Assembly (NCBI GenBank): GCA_020635825.1 | Contig: JACJZA010000008.1 | Coordinates: 62,001-126,000 of the forward strand | DNA from: Flavobacteriales bacterium | GTDB taxonomy: Bacteria > Bacteroidota > Bacteroidia > Flavobacteriales_E > Vicingaceae | Direction: 5' to 3' | Length of the DNA: 64,000 bases | In this document: one piece after another, positions 1 through 6,720 of the stretch | Numbering within the stretch: position 1 is the first letter of the stretch | Layout: each line of letters starts with the position of its first letter | Notes under the pieces: model-generated | What the model was told of the DNA's origin: nothing | Databases searched by the model: none | The model's input: only the letters and a program-made list of their open reading frames with translations | Made by a program: the position numbers and the translations under genes

Positions 1-271
1 CATCACCAACTCTAGCATCTTTTGTTTCAATATTAAAAGTATGTCGATGCCCCATATCTTCAATTTTAATTCCATTATAATAATCTTGAGTTGAAAGAAC
101 CCCATTTTCTTTTGTAATATATTGAGTAAAAGTTAAATCATCAGCCTCAGGAATTAAATACAATAATTTTTTTTCTGGTTTTTCGACTTTCAATAAAAAA
201 TCAGTTTTCTTTAGCGTCATACATGAACTAAAAAAAAGAATGAAAATCAATGTTAAGTATCTAATTGACAT
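1..271 (-). CDS. Partial lipoprotein of unknown function (C-terminus beyond window)
   Basis: The frame is open from an ATG at 271 to the window edge, giving 90 codons. The N-terminus MSIRYLTLIFILFFSSCMTL is a short hydrophobic signal ending in a lipobox-like SSC, so the mature protein probably starts at Cys17 and is membrane anchored. The rest is polar and contains TQYITKENGVLSTQDYYNGI; I do not recognise a family. A TAnnTTTG promoter element lies just upstream, overlapping the stop codon of the next gene, so it appears to have its own transcript. Its function is unknown. Confidence 0.7.
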   Translation of the reverse strand, partial: MSIRYLTLIFILFFSSCMTLKKTDFLLKVEKPEKKLLYLIPEADDLTFTQYITKENGVLSTQDYYNGIKIEDMGHRHTFNIETKDARVGD

Positions 272-287
272 AAATATATTTGTATTG

Positions 288-295
288 CAAAATTA
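288..295 (-). promoter_or_regulatory. TAnnTTTG -7 element for the partial lipoprotein gene
   Basis: On the minus strand this reads TAATTTTG, matching the Bacteroidota -7 consensus, 16 nt before the ATG at 271. It overlaps the stop codon of the upstream phosphatase gene. Confidence 0.5.
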
Positions 296-2308
296 AACCC
301 TTACCCCAATTACGCAAACATCATCGAGTTGTTCTAAATCTCCTTTCCATTTTTCAAACATATCGTCGATTAGTTCTCGTTGCTTTTCTATTGGCTCATG
401 TTGAATGGAAAGTAACAGTTTTTTAAAATTAGCTGCTTTAAATTTCTTTCCTTTTTCACCACCAAACTGGTCCGCAAAACCATCAGAGAAAATGTAAATT
501 GTATCTCCTTCATTTAATTGTACTTTATGAGTGGTGTAGGGAAGAGGAGTGGTAAATTTCCCAATAGGCTGTTTGTCGGCTTTTATTTCTTCAATTTCTT
601 CAGCATTTTTTCTAATAATCCAAAGCGGGTTGTTGGCTCCTGCATACTCTAGTATAGCTACCAGTTGACGGCTTTCGGTTGACTGTTGACTGTTAGCTGG
701 TGACGGATTGCTGTTAGCCATAAACTTTAAACTACATAATGCGATGTCCATTCCATCTTTTACTTCTTCCTCACTTTTCTCAAATTCTTGAATTACAATT
801 TCTCTGGTTTTATCCAATATTTTTCCTGGCTCTATTAAACCATGTTCCCTAACACTTCTATTCAAACCATTATTACAAATAACACTTACCATTGCACCCG
901 GAACACCATGCCCGGTACAATCGGCAGCGGCAAAAAGTACCTTATTGTCTTTGTGTTCCAACCAATAAAAATCTCCGGCTACAATATCTTTTGGTTTGTA
1001 TAAAATAAAGCTTTCTTGCAAATACTCTTTCACCACTTTTTGAGGTGGAAGGATAGCCGATTGAATTCGCTTAGCATAGCTAATACTGTCTAAAATTTCT
1101 TTGTTTTTTTCTTCTAATTCAGTGTGAGCTTCTTCAATCATGTTTTTTTGTTTACGAGTAACCTTTAATCGATTAAATACAAAAATTAAAAAAATAGCAA
1201 GGAAAACTAATCCTGTGGCTGTTGCATATGTAATGATTTGTTGTTTTTCTTTGGCTTCTTGTTCTACAGCCAATTGTTTTTCATGCTCAGCATCGTCTAT
1301 TACTTTTTGCTTTTCGTATTGATATTCATATTCTTGACGCAACACATTTTTTTTATTTTCATCACTCATAGCGCTATCTCTGTAAGTAATGTATGTTTCG
1401 TGCATGTTTAAAGCAATGTTAAAATAGCCCAAAGCTTTATTACATTCATATAAAGTAAGTGCTGCTTCACCTATATCATGAACCAAACCTAATTCTGTTG
1501 CTATTTGGTAAGCTTTTTTACAATGTAGTATTGCTAAATCGTAATTGTGTTGTTTGTAATAAATTCTACCTATGTTGTTATGTGTGCCGGCAATTCCTTT
1601 TTGGTTGTTGGTTTCTTCAAAAATCAATAAGCCTTGTCTAAAATGCTCAATGGCTTCTTCTAACTGTCCCAAATCTTCTAGCACAGAACCAATGTTGTTT
1701 AAGGCTACTGCCATCCCTTTTTTATCATCTACTTCTTTTTTTATGGCCAAACTTTTCTGGTGAAATTCTAGCGCTTTACTATGGTTTCCTTTTTTACGGT
1801 AGATGTTTCCAATATTAGAATAGGTGCTTGAAATTCCCCATTGGTCGTTAATACTTTCTTTTAGTACTAGGCTTTTGTTGTAGTAAACCAAAGCAGTATC
1901 ATATTCCTCCAGCTCTTTGTAAATTAATCCAAGGTTATTGAGCATTTGAGCTTGACCTTGTTTTTGTTCAATTTTTTCGTAGAGTGACAAACTCTGATGA
2001 TAATACTTTACTGCCTCATAATAATTAGCTCTCATGTAAAAAGAAACCCCTTTGGTACCTGAAGCTATTGCCATGTGTTCGGTGTTGTTTTTTGCTTTGG
2101 CAAAATCGAAGTGTTCTTCAGCAATGTTAAAAGCAGAATCAGGATTTGAAAACAAAAACTGATTCCAAGAAATGATGTAAATAGCATTTAATCTTGAAGA
2201 ATCGGGTTGAGTAGGCGATTGCCAAACCGTCCACAAGCTATCGAAATTGGTGTTTGACCAACCTAGCATCGGAAAGAGAAGAAGAAATGCAATCAACCAT
2301 TTTCTCAT
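293..2308 (-). CDS. TPR-repeat sensor with SpoIIE-type PP2C phosphatase domain
   Basis: This is a membrane-anchored signalling protein of about 671 residues. The start chosen is MRKWLIAFLLLFPMLGWSN, which makes a good signal peptide; the frame is open 22 codons further up to 2374. The extracytoplasmic half holds about seven tetratricopeptide repeats of the form LNNLGLIYKELEEYDTALVYY. One membrane helix follows (about residues 357-377), then a short charged coiled coil and a C-terminal SpoIIE/PP2C phosphatase domain. Metal-binding motifs VAGDFYW, ADCTGHGVPGAM and FSDGFADQFGG are intact. Such proteins usually dephosphorylate anti-sigma-factor antagonists, but the target here is unknown. A stretch of about 22 residues starting MANSNPSPANSQQ, inside the phosphatase domain, comes from a 7-bp simple repeat (see 658-721). 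Confidence 0.9.
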   Translation of the reverse strand: MRKWLIAFLLLFPMLGWSNTNFDSLWTVWQSPTQPDSSRLNAIYIISWNQFLFSNPDSAFNIAEEHFDFAKAKNNTEHMAIASGTKGVSFYMRANYYEAVKYYHQSLSLYEKIEQKQGQAQMLNNLGLIYKELEEYDTALVYYNKSLVLKESINDQWGISSTYSNIGNIYRKKGNHSKALEFHQKSLAIKKEVDDKKGMAVALNNIGSVLEDLGQLEEAIEHFRQGLLIFEETNNQKGIAGTHNNIGRIYYKQHNYDLAILHCKKAYQIATELGLVHDIGEAALTLYECNKALGYFNIALNMHETYITYRDSAMSDENKKNVLRQEYEYQYEKQKVIDDAEHEKQLAVEQEAKEKQQIITYATATGLVFLAIFLIFVFNRLKVTRKQKNMIEEAHTELEEKNKEILDSISYAKRIQSAILPPQKVVKEYLQESFILYKPKDIVAGDFYWLEHKDNKVLFAAADCTGHGVPGAMVSVICNNGLNRSVREHGLIEPGKILDKTREIVIQEFEKSEEEVKDGMDIALCSLKFMANSNPSPANSQQSTESRQLVAILEYAGANNPLWIIRKNAEEIEEIKADKQPIGKFTTPLPYTTHKVQLNEGDTIYIFSDGFADQFGGEKGKKFKAANFKKLLLSIQHEPIEKQRELIDDMFEKWKGDLEQLDDVCVIGVRV
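658..721. repeat. Degenerate 7-bp tandem repeat inside a coding region
   Basis: On the minus strand the sequence is built of heptamers such as CTAACAG, TCAACAG, TCAACCG and TCAACTG, in a 7-bp period for about 60 bp. It lies in frame in the SpoIIE phosphatase domain and encodes a Ser/Asn/Gln/Pro-rich loop between the DGMDIALCSLK and LEYAGANNPLW motifs. Confidence 0.7.
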
Positions 2309-2474
2309 TGTACTAAAATACAATTTATAACCATATGCTTCAAGAATATGTTTGAGTAGAATATTTGATTTCACTTGTCTTTAATTTCTATTAACAAAAG
2401 CTTCATTTTTTTCATCATAAAATAACATAATCCTAAGCTTCTCTTTAACTCTTTTTGATGTTGCCCAACTAACT

Positions 2475-2696
2475 TTGAATCAAAGAAAAAGAATGAGGTA
2501 TAACTATCATAAAAAGTTAATGTATGATTATATGTACAGCACTGGTGGTGTTTTGCATCAAGAAGTTAAAGAAATCAAAACGTTGGAAAACCAAATCCAT
2601 CGCTTCTCGCAAACGATTAAAACGCCGCAGCGAAAAATATCTTTTAGATTTTTATCAAACAGAATTTTTAGGAATTTAAAAAACACTTTACAATGA
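2475..2696 (+). CDS. Doubtful small ORF upstream of lamin-tail gene
   Basis: Two overlapping short frames occupy this stretch. One (2475-2696, 73 aa) is basic, lacks a recognisable domain, and ends in an ATGA overlap with the next gene, which would allow translational coupling. The other (2524-2679, 51 aa) begins with a hydrophobic stretch, MIICTALVVFCIKK, followed by a strongly basic tail, and would be a tiny single-pass membrane protein. I cannot tell which, if either, is translated. No homologue comes to mind. Confidence 0.25.
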   Translation: MNQRKRMRYNYHKKLMYDYMYSTGGVLHQEVKEIKTLENQIHRFSQTIKTPQRKISFRFLSNRIFRNLKNTLQ

Positions 2697-3178
2697 AAAT
2701 TCATTTAATTATTATGCTTTTTTCCCTTCTTCCTACTATAGATACCCAAGCCCAAGAACCTCAATTAGTGATTAAAACCATTATGGCGAAAGGTTCTATT
2801 TCGGTTAACGAATTTGGTAACCAAGCCGATTGGATAGAAATTGAAAACACAAGCAATGAAGCGGTAGATTTAGGAACAGACAAGTGGTACATTTCTGACA
2901 ACCCAAAAAGACCTAGAAAATACAAATTACCTAAAATGGTGATAGCACCCCAACAATCGATTATTGTGTGGTGCGACGATGAAGGAAGAGTAAAAAAAGA
3001 AATACATGCCAATTTTAAATTATCATCGAGTGGAGAAACCATTGTGTTGAGCTGTAAAAAAGACGATGAAATAAAGGTGATAGACTCTGTAAGCTACCAA
3101 CCATCGGATATAGATGTGCAAATGGCTATTTGCCGTACCGAAAATGGCTTGGAGTACAAACAACTCCCCAATAAATAG
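2693..3178 (+). CDS. Secreted lamin-tail-domain protein
   Basis: A protein of 161 residues with a signal peptide (MKIHLIIMLFSLLPTIDTQAQ) followed by one lamin tail domain filling the rest. Typical motifs are VNEFGNQADWIEIENTSNEAVDLG, split as EFGNQADWIEIEN and VDLGTDKWYISD, then APQQSIIVWCDDEG and NFKLSSSGETIVLS. In bacteria this Ig-like domain is found in secreted or surface proteins, often as an adhesion or accessory module. Here it stands alone with no catalytic partner, which is unusual because such domains normally belong to larger proteins. There is no type IX sorting domain, so it probably ends up in the periplasm. A strong terminator follows. Confidence 0.8.
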   Translation: MKIHLIIMLFSLLPTIDTQAQEPQLVIKTIMAKGSISVNEFGNQADWIEIENTSNEAVDLGTDKWYISDNPKRPRKYKLPKMVIAPQQSIIVWCDDEGRVKKEIHANFKLSSSGETIVLSCKKDDEIKVIDSVSYQPSDIDVQMAICRTENGLEYKQLPNK

Positions 3179-3215
3179 TGAAGGTTATTTTTAATTATAG
3201 TTTAGTTTTGAAAGG

Positions 3216-3240
3216 CCTCAACGAAAGTTGAGGTTTTTTT
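3216..3240 (+). terminator. Rho-independent terminator
   Basis: CCTCAAC / GTTGAGG stem with a GAAA tetraloop, followed by seven T. It ends the lamin-tail transcript and abuts the stop codon of the convergent RCC1-repeat gene. Confidence 0.9.
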
Positions 3241-4954
3241 ATCTCAATAAAGTAACAAAGCCTTTTGCAGTCTCCCAATCGGAATTTACTTTTTTGTAGT
3301 TGACAATAAAGTAATAAGTGCCATCAGGGCAAACACTACCCGTATTGGTTCTACCATCCCAGCTGGCATTTACTTGATTAAATTCATAAATCATTTCCCC
3401 CCAGCGATTAAATATTTTACAATTTAAGTCAGTAACATTTTGGTTAGGAAAATAAAAAACATCATTAAAACCATCGTTGTTGGGTGAAAAAACATTGGGT
3501 ATTTCTATGCTTGCTTCAATAATTGGGTTCGGTGTTGGAGGTGGCGGAGGAGGAGGCGGTGGTGGAACCACAGGACAATTACCCTCTAAAATACTTGCTG
3601 TGGTAGAATATTGACAACCATTTACATCTTTTACAGTAATGGTATATGTACCAGTATCTTGATTGGTAAATACATTACTACTCTGAAAAGCTCCACCAAT
3701 GCTGTAAGTATAGGGTGCTTGACCACCATAATTATCGATGGTAATGGTACCTAAATTGCTTCCATCACAATTATCAGTAAAGTAAGGAGTAATACCCACT
3801 AGCTCACAAGCACCAGGTACTTGGCTGGGTTCTAATTGAATAAAAGTATTACTGTTAGTATAATTTGAAACATTTAACCATATTGTACCATAGCCTGAAG
3901 CCCATAAACTACCATCAGATTTTACAATATATGAAAAGGTTTCTCCAGCCATTATATCTATCACATCAGATGTAACAAATTGAGGTGTTGAATTATAAGG
4001 GTTTAAGGGGTCCCACTGTAGTCCAAATTGGCTGTCCCAATTATCACCCCAGGCGTAACAATTTTTATTTTCATCTAATGCTAAAAAGTGATAGCCATCA
4101 TCGCAACCAGATATGGCTACTATATCAGATAAATTAGCCATTTTTATTGGGCTTGTATAATATGTTGAACCATCAGGATCTACACCCCAAAAATAAACAT
4201 CACCATTTGCGGCTAAGGCTACGCTACCCATGGCATTGGATTTTATGTCAACTATTTTGGGAATTCCAGTAATTGCTTGAGGTGTTAGTACTTCTATAAT
4301 ACTATCACCTAAGCCTAAATAACCATAATAATAGTCAGTACCTACAACTTTTAATGTACTATCATTTAGTAAAATAATAGTCGAAGCTCCATTATTTGCA
4401 ACTCTTACAGCATTACTAATGTTTTGCATTTTGATTGGAATTGAATCTGATGAAATATGTGTTCCATCACCGAATTGTCCTGATGAATTATCACCTATAC
4501 TCCAAACAGTTCCATCATATTTCACAAAGCTAATTGTTACAGAACTGGCATCAAGGAATTTAACTCCATCTATTACCTTAATAGGGTAGCCTAAAATATT
4601 GCCACCCCAAGCCCAACCTGTACTGTCAGTTTTTATTGCTCCCATAATGTATCCTGTGCTATAATAAGTTACCCCTTCTGTATTAGGAATTGGTTGAGGG
4701 ATAGAGTCTCCCCATACACTTATACCTAAACCAAGCTGATTGTATCCATTATCCCCCCATCCATATAATTGGGTTTCACCGGTACCACAAATATCTTGGC
4801 AAATGCTGTAAGCAGAGTAAGAACCAACGGTATAATTGGTAGGGTTGTACCATAATCGTCCACCAAAACCATCGCCCACCATACTGTTTTGGGCAAAAGA
4901 AAAATTGCTTGTTAAAAACAGTACTATAACAATATATAATTTATAAAATTTCAT
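3239..4954 (-). CDS. RCC1-repeat surface protein with type B T9SS C-terminal domain
   Basis: A secreted protein of 571 residues. Order: signal peptide (about 1-21), RCC1/BLIP-II-like beta-propeller repeats (about 35-365; for example LYGWGDNGYNQLGLG, WSIGDNSSGQFGDGT, YAWGDNWDSQFGL), a SprB-like repeat (about 390-455), a run of ten prolines, then the gliding-motility-associated type B sorting domain (NVFSPNNDGFNDVFYFP ... IFNRWGEMIYE ... CPDGTYYFIVNYK). Type B domains direct export through the type IX system and attachment to the surface or release. Bacterial RCC1 propellers are mostly thought to be binding modules; no ligand can be read from the sequence. It is convergent with the lamin-tail gene. 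Confidence 0.9.
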   Translation of the reverse strand: MKFYKLYIVIVLFLTSNFSFAQNSMVGDGFGGRLWYNPTNYTVGSYSAYSICQDICGTGETQLYGWGDNGYNQLGLGISVWGDSIPQPIPNTEGVTYYSTGYIMGAIKTDSTGWAWGGNILGYPIKVIDGVKFLDASSVTISFVKYDGTVWSIGDNSSGQFGDGTHISSDSIPIKMQNISNAVRVANNGASTIILLNDSTLKVVGTDYYYGYLGLGDSIIEVLTPQAITGIPKIVDIKSNAMGSVALAANGDVYFWGVDPDGSTYYTSPIKMANLSDIVAISGCDDGYHFLALDENKNCYAWGDNWDSQFGLQWDPLNPYNSTPQFVTSDVIDIMAGETFSYIVKSDGSLWASGYGTIWLNVSNYTNSNTFIQLEPSQVPGACELVGITPYFTDNCDGSNLGTITIDNYGGQAPYTYSIGGAFQSSNVFTNQDTGTYTITVKDVNGCQYSTTASILEGNCPVVPPPPPPPPPPTPNPIIEASIEIPNVFSPNNDGFNDVFYFPNQNVTDLNCKIFNRWGEMIYEFNQVNASWDGRTNTGSVCPDGTYYFIVNYKKVNSDWETAKGFVTLLR

Positions 4955-5085
4955 TCATAAAATTGATATACTGCAAATTACATCAATTATCACAAAATTG
5001 CAATAGTCATTTAGGGAAAGGTATTAAAAAGACAATAAATGAATTCTTAAGCAACCTTTTTTAAATAATATCGTTTGGCTTATGG

Positions 5086-5093
5086 TACATTTG
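5086..5093 (+). promoter_or_regulatory. TAnnTTTG -7 element for the leader RNA
   Basis: TACATTTG, followed 9 nt later by an ATG. Transcription should start near 5099-5101, at or just before that ATG. Confidence 0.55.
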
Positions 5094-5102
5094 CAAAATA
5101 AA

Positions 5103-5195
5103 ATGAAAACAAGAAATTACATAGCAACACCAAACCCGATGGTAAAGTCGGATAGAGCAGTGGTGTGTAATAAAATACCAAGGGGTAATTGGTGA
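5103..5195 (+). CDS. Possible 30-aa leader peptide
   Basis: An ATG at the predicted transcript start opens a 30-codon frame ending in TGA at 5193-5195; the peptide starts MKTRNYIATPNPMVKSDRAV and ends in Trp. It overlaps all the hairpins of the leader. Codons that are scarce in neighbouring genes (CCG, TCG, AGG, GTG) are frequent, which favours an RNA constraint over protein coding. If translated, it would be a candidate attenuation peptide for the transporter downstream. Confidence 0.3.
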   Translation: MKTRNYIATPNPMVKSDRAVVCNKIPRGNW

Positions 5196-5226
5196 AAATT
5201 GATAACAACAATAAAATAGATACTTT

Positions 5227-5254
5227 ACCCGGCCAATAAGCTGGGTTTTTTTTT
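5227..5254 (+). terminator. Terminator 5 nt before the MFS start codon
   Basis: ACCCGGC / GCTGGGT stem (one G-U pair) with a CAATAA loop and nine T. It lies between the leader and the MFS gene, so transporter expression should require read-through or antitermination. Confidence 0.8.
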
Positions 5255-5259
5255 GAATA

Positions 5260-6480
5260 ATGGTTTTAAAATTAACTAGATCATATACTAATTCGTTTAA
5301 AGGTTTATCTACTCAAGTGTGGTGGCTGGCATTAATCACTTTTATTAATAGAGCCGGAACTATGGTAGTACCTTTTATGTCTTTGTACTTAACCGAGCAT
5401 TTGCAGTTTTCGTTGGCAAATGTAGGTTGGGTTATGACTGCTTTTGGTTTGGGTTCGGTTGCCGGAGCATGGCTAGGAGGGAAGCTCACTAACAAATTTG
5501 GTTTTTACCAAGTAATGTTTTGGAGTTTGTTGCTGTCGGGCTTTATGTTTGTTGCTTTGCAGTACATTACTTCGCTCACTCATTTTTGCATGGCTATCTT
5601 TTTATTGCTGCTCGTTGCAGATACTTTTAGACCAGCATTGTTTGTGGCAGTTGCAGCTTATGCAAAACCGGAAAACAGAACCAGAGCAGTTACTTTAATT
5701 AGGTTAGCCATTAACCTTGGTTTTTCTTTTGGTCCGGCAGTGGGTGGTTTTATCATTCATAATTTAAGCTACAATGGCTTGTTTTGGATAGATGGTGTTA
5801 CTTGTGTGTTGTCGGCATTGTTGTTTGTGTATGTTTTAAACGAGCGTAAAGGAAACAACAAGGTAAAAGAGGAGGAAGTAGGAGAAAAAGGTTCGCCATA
5901 CAAGGATAAAGCGTACATCGTATTTGTAATTGCTTTATTATTGATTGGTTTTACATTTTTACAATACTTTTCTACCATTCCTTTGTATTATAAAGATGTA
6001 CACCGACTTACTGAAGAGGAAATTGGTTGGCTAATGAGTATGAATGGATTTTTAATATTTCTGATAGAAATGCCTTTGGTAAGCTATTACGAAAGGCCAC
6101 GCTTTAGTAAATACAGAATACTTGCAATTAGTACTCTGTTGTTTGCACTCAGCTTTTTTATACTCAACATGAGTAGCTGGCTAGGAGTTCTGGTAATAGG
6201 TATGGTTTTAATGACGGTGGGTGAAATGTTGAATTTCCCATTTTTAAACTCTTTTGCCATGAGCAGAGCAGCTAAATTCAACAACCAAGGGGAATACATG
6301 GCTTTGTTTACCATGACTTTTTCGGTGGCTCACATTTTCGCACACAATAGCGGAATGCAGCTCATCGATAATTTTGGTTACGAAATTACTTGGTACATTA
6401 TGGGTGCCATGTTGTTGGTATCCATTGTGTTTTTGATACTGCTCCGAAATATGATTAGAAAAGAAGAACGAGGCGAATAG
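5260..6480 (+). CDS. Major facilitator superfamily transporter
   Basis: A protein of 406 residues with about 12 predicted membrane helices and a central cytoplasmic loop rich in charge (about residues 190-205). The N-terminal half has the MFS signature around loop 2-3, GSVAGAWLGGKLTNKFGF, close to the G-x3-D/N-R-x-G-R/K pattern of motif A. It resembles proton-driven efflux pumps of the MdtH/YdeE type; the substrate cannot be deduced. No Shine-Dalgarno sequence is present. The start codon sits 5 nt after an intrinsic terminator with a competing upstream pairing, so premature termination probably controls it. Efflux of a drug or metabolite sensed by the leader is inference. Confidence 0.85.
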   Translation: MVLKLTRSYTNSFKGLSTQVWWLALITFINRAGTMVVPFMSLYLTEHLQFSLANVGWVMTAFGLGSVAGAWLGGKLTNKFGFYQVMFWSLLLSGFMFVALQYITSLTHFCMAIFLLLLVADTFRPALFVAVAAYAKPENRTRAVTLIRLAINLGFSFGPAVGGFIIHNLSYNGLFWIDGVTCVLSALLFVYVLNERKGNNKVKEEEVGEKGSPYKDKAYIVFVIALLLIGFTFLQYFSTIPLYYKDVHRLTEEEIGWLMSMNGFLIFLIEMPLVSYYERPRFSKYRILAISTLLFALSFFILNMSSWLGVLVIGMVLMTVGEMLNFPFLNSFAMSRAAKFNNQGEYMALFTMTFSVAHIFAHNSGMQLIDNFGYEITWYIMGAMLLVSIVFLILLRNMIRKEERGE

Positions 6481-6498
6481 CCTCGTTCTTTATTTTTG
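6465..6498 (+). terminator. Terminator overlapping MFS stop codon
   Basis: Perfect 10-bp stem AGAACGAGGC / GCCTCGTTCT with loop GAATA, followed by a T-rich tract. The TAG stop codon lies in the loop and the first base of the 3' arm, so the 5' arm is coding sequence. Confidence 0.9.
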
Positions 6499-6510
6499 TT
6501 TTCATTTTTT

Positions 6511-6717
6511 CATACCGAGTCCTTCGAATTCCTCAAGATAAACTCCACCGAGGTATCTTTTTAGTTAGTAGTTCCATAGTTAAAAGATTCCTCTGTTCCG
6601 TTGCACTCCAATCGGAATGACACCACTAATAACCCACCTTTATCCTTCGACAAGCTCAGGATGACAACCCTCCCAAGAGGAGACTTATTCCCCTCCTTTG
6701 GAGGGGTTAGGGGAGGC
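6511..6717. repeat. Mosaic of short palindromic intergenic repeats
   Basis: Four repeat-like units lie head to tail between the MFS and mutase genes. They are (a) ATACC...GGTAT flanking CCTTCG and CTCAAGATAAACTC, (b) TTCCG...CGGAATGACACCAC, (c) 6641-6665, which contains CCTTCGACAAGCTCAGGATG and is identical over 25 bp to one arm of the element inside icmF, and (d) about 6690-6717, CCCCTCC...GGAGGGG...GGGGAGG. Units of this kind are common intergenic repeats in Bacteroidota. No transposase is present. Confidence 0.7.
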
Positions 6718-6720
6718 TTC

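Larger units (their letters stand above)
5099..5254 (+). promoter_or_regulatory. Structured leader RNA with terminator and competing pairing, upstream of MFS gene
   Basis: Between the -7 element and the MFS start the RNA can fold into an outer stem ACACCA (5127-5132) / TGGTGT (5161-5166) enclosing CCGA (5136-5139) / TCGG (5148-5151). The inner loop carries GGTAAAGT (5141-5148). A second hairpin is ACCAA (5177-5181) / TTGGT (5189-5193). GGTAAAGT is perfectly complementary to ACTTTACC (5222-5229), which overlaps the 5' arm of the terminator at 5227-5254. The two pairings exclude each other, as expected of an attenuator or riboswitch. It matches no riboswitch class I can recall. It could also be a free-standing small RNA. 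Confidence 0.5.

Noticed and set aside
3538..3568. GC-rich homopolymer-like tract as a sequencing error
   Set aside because: It is in frame and encodes the proline linker between the SprB-like repeat and the sorting domain.
4961..4988. AATTGAT...ATCAATT inverted repeat upstream of the RCC1 gene
   Set aside because: The spacing between the half sites is 14 bp, not 4, so it does not fit an Fnr site; AT-rich inverted repeats of this length may be chance.
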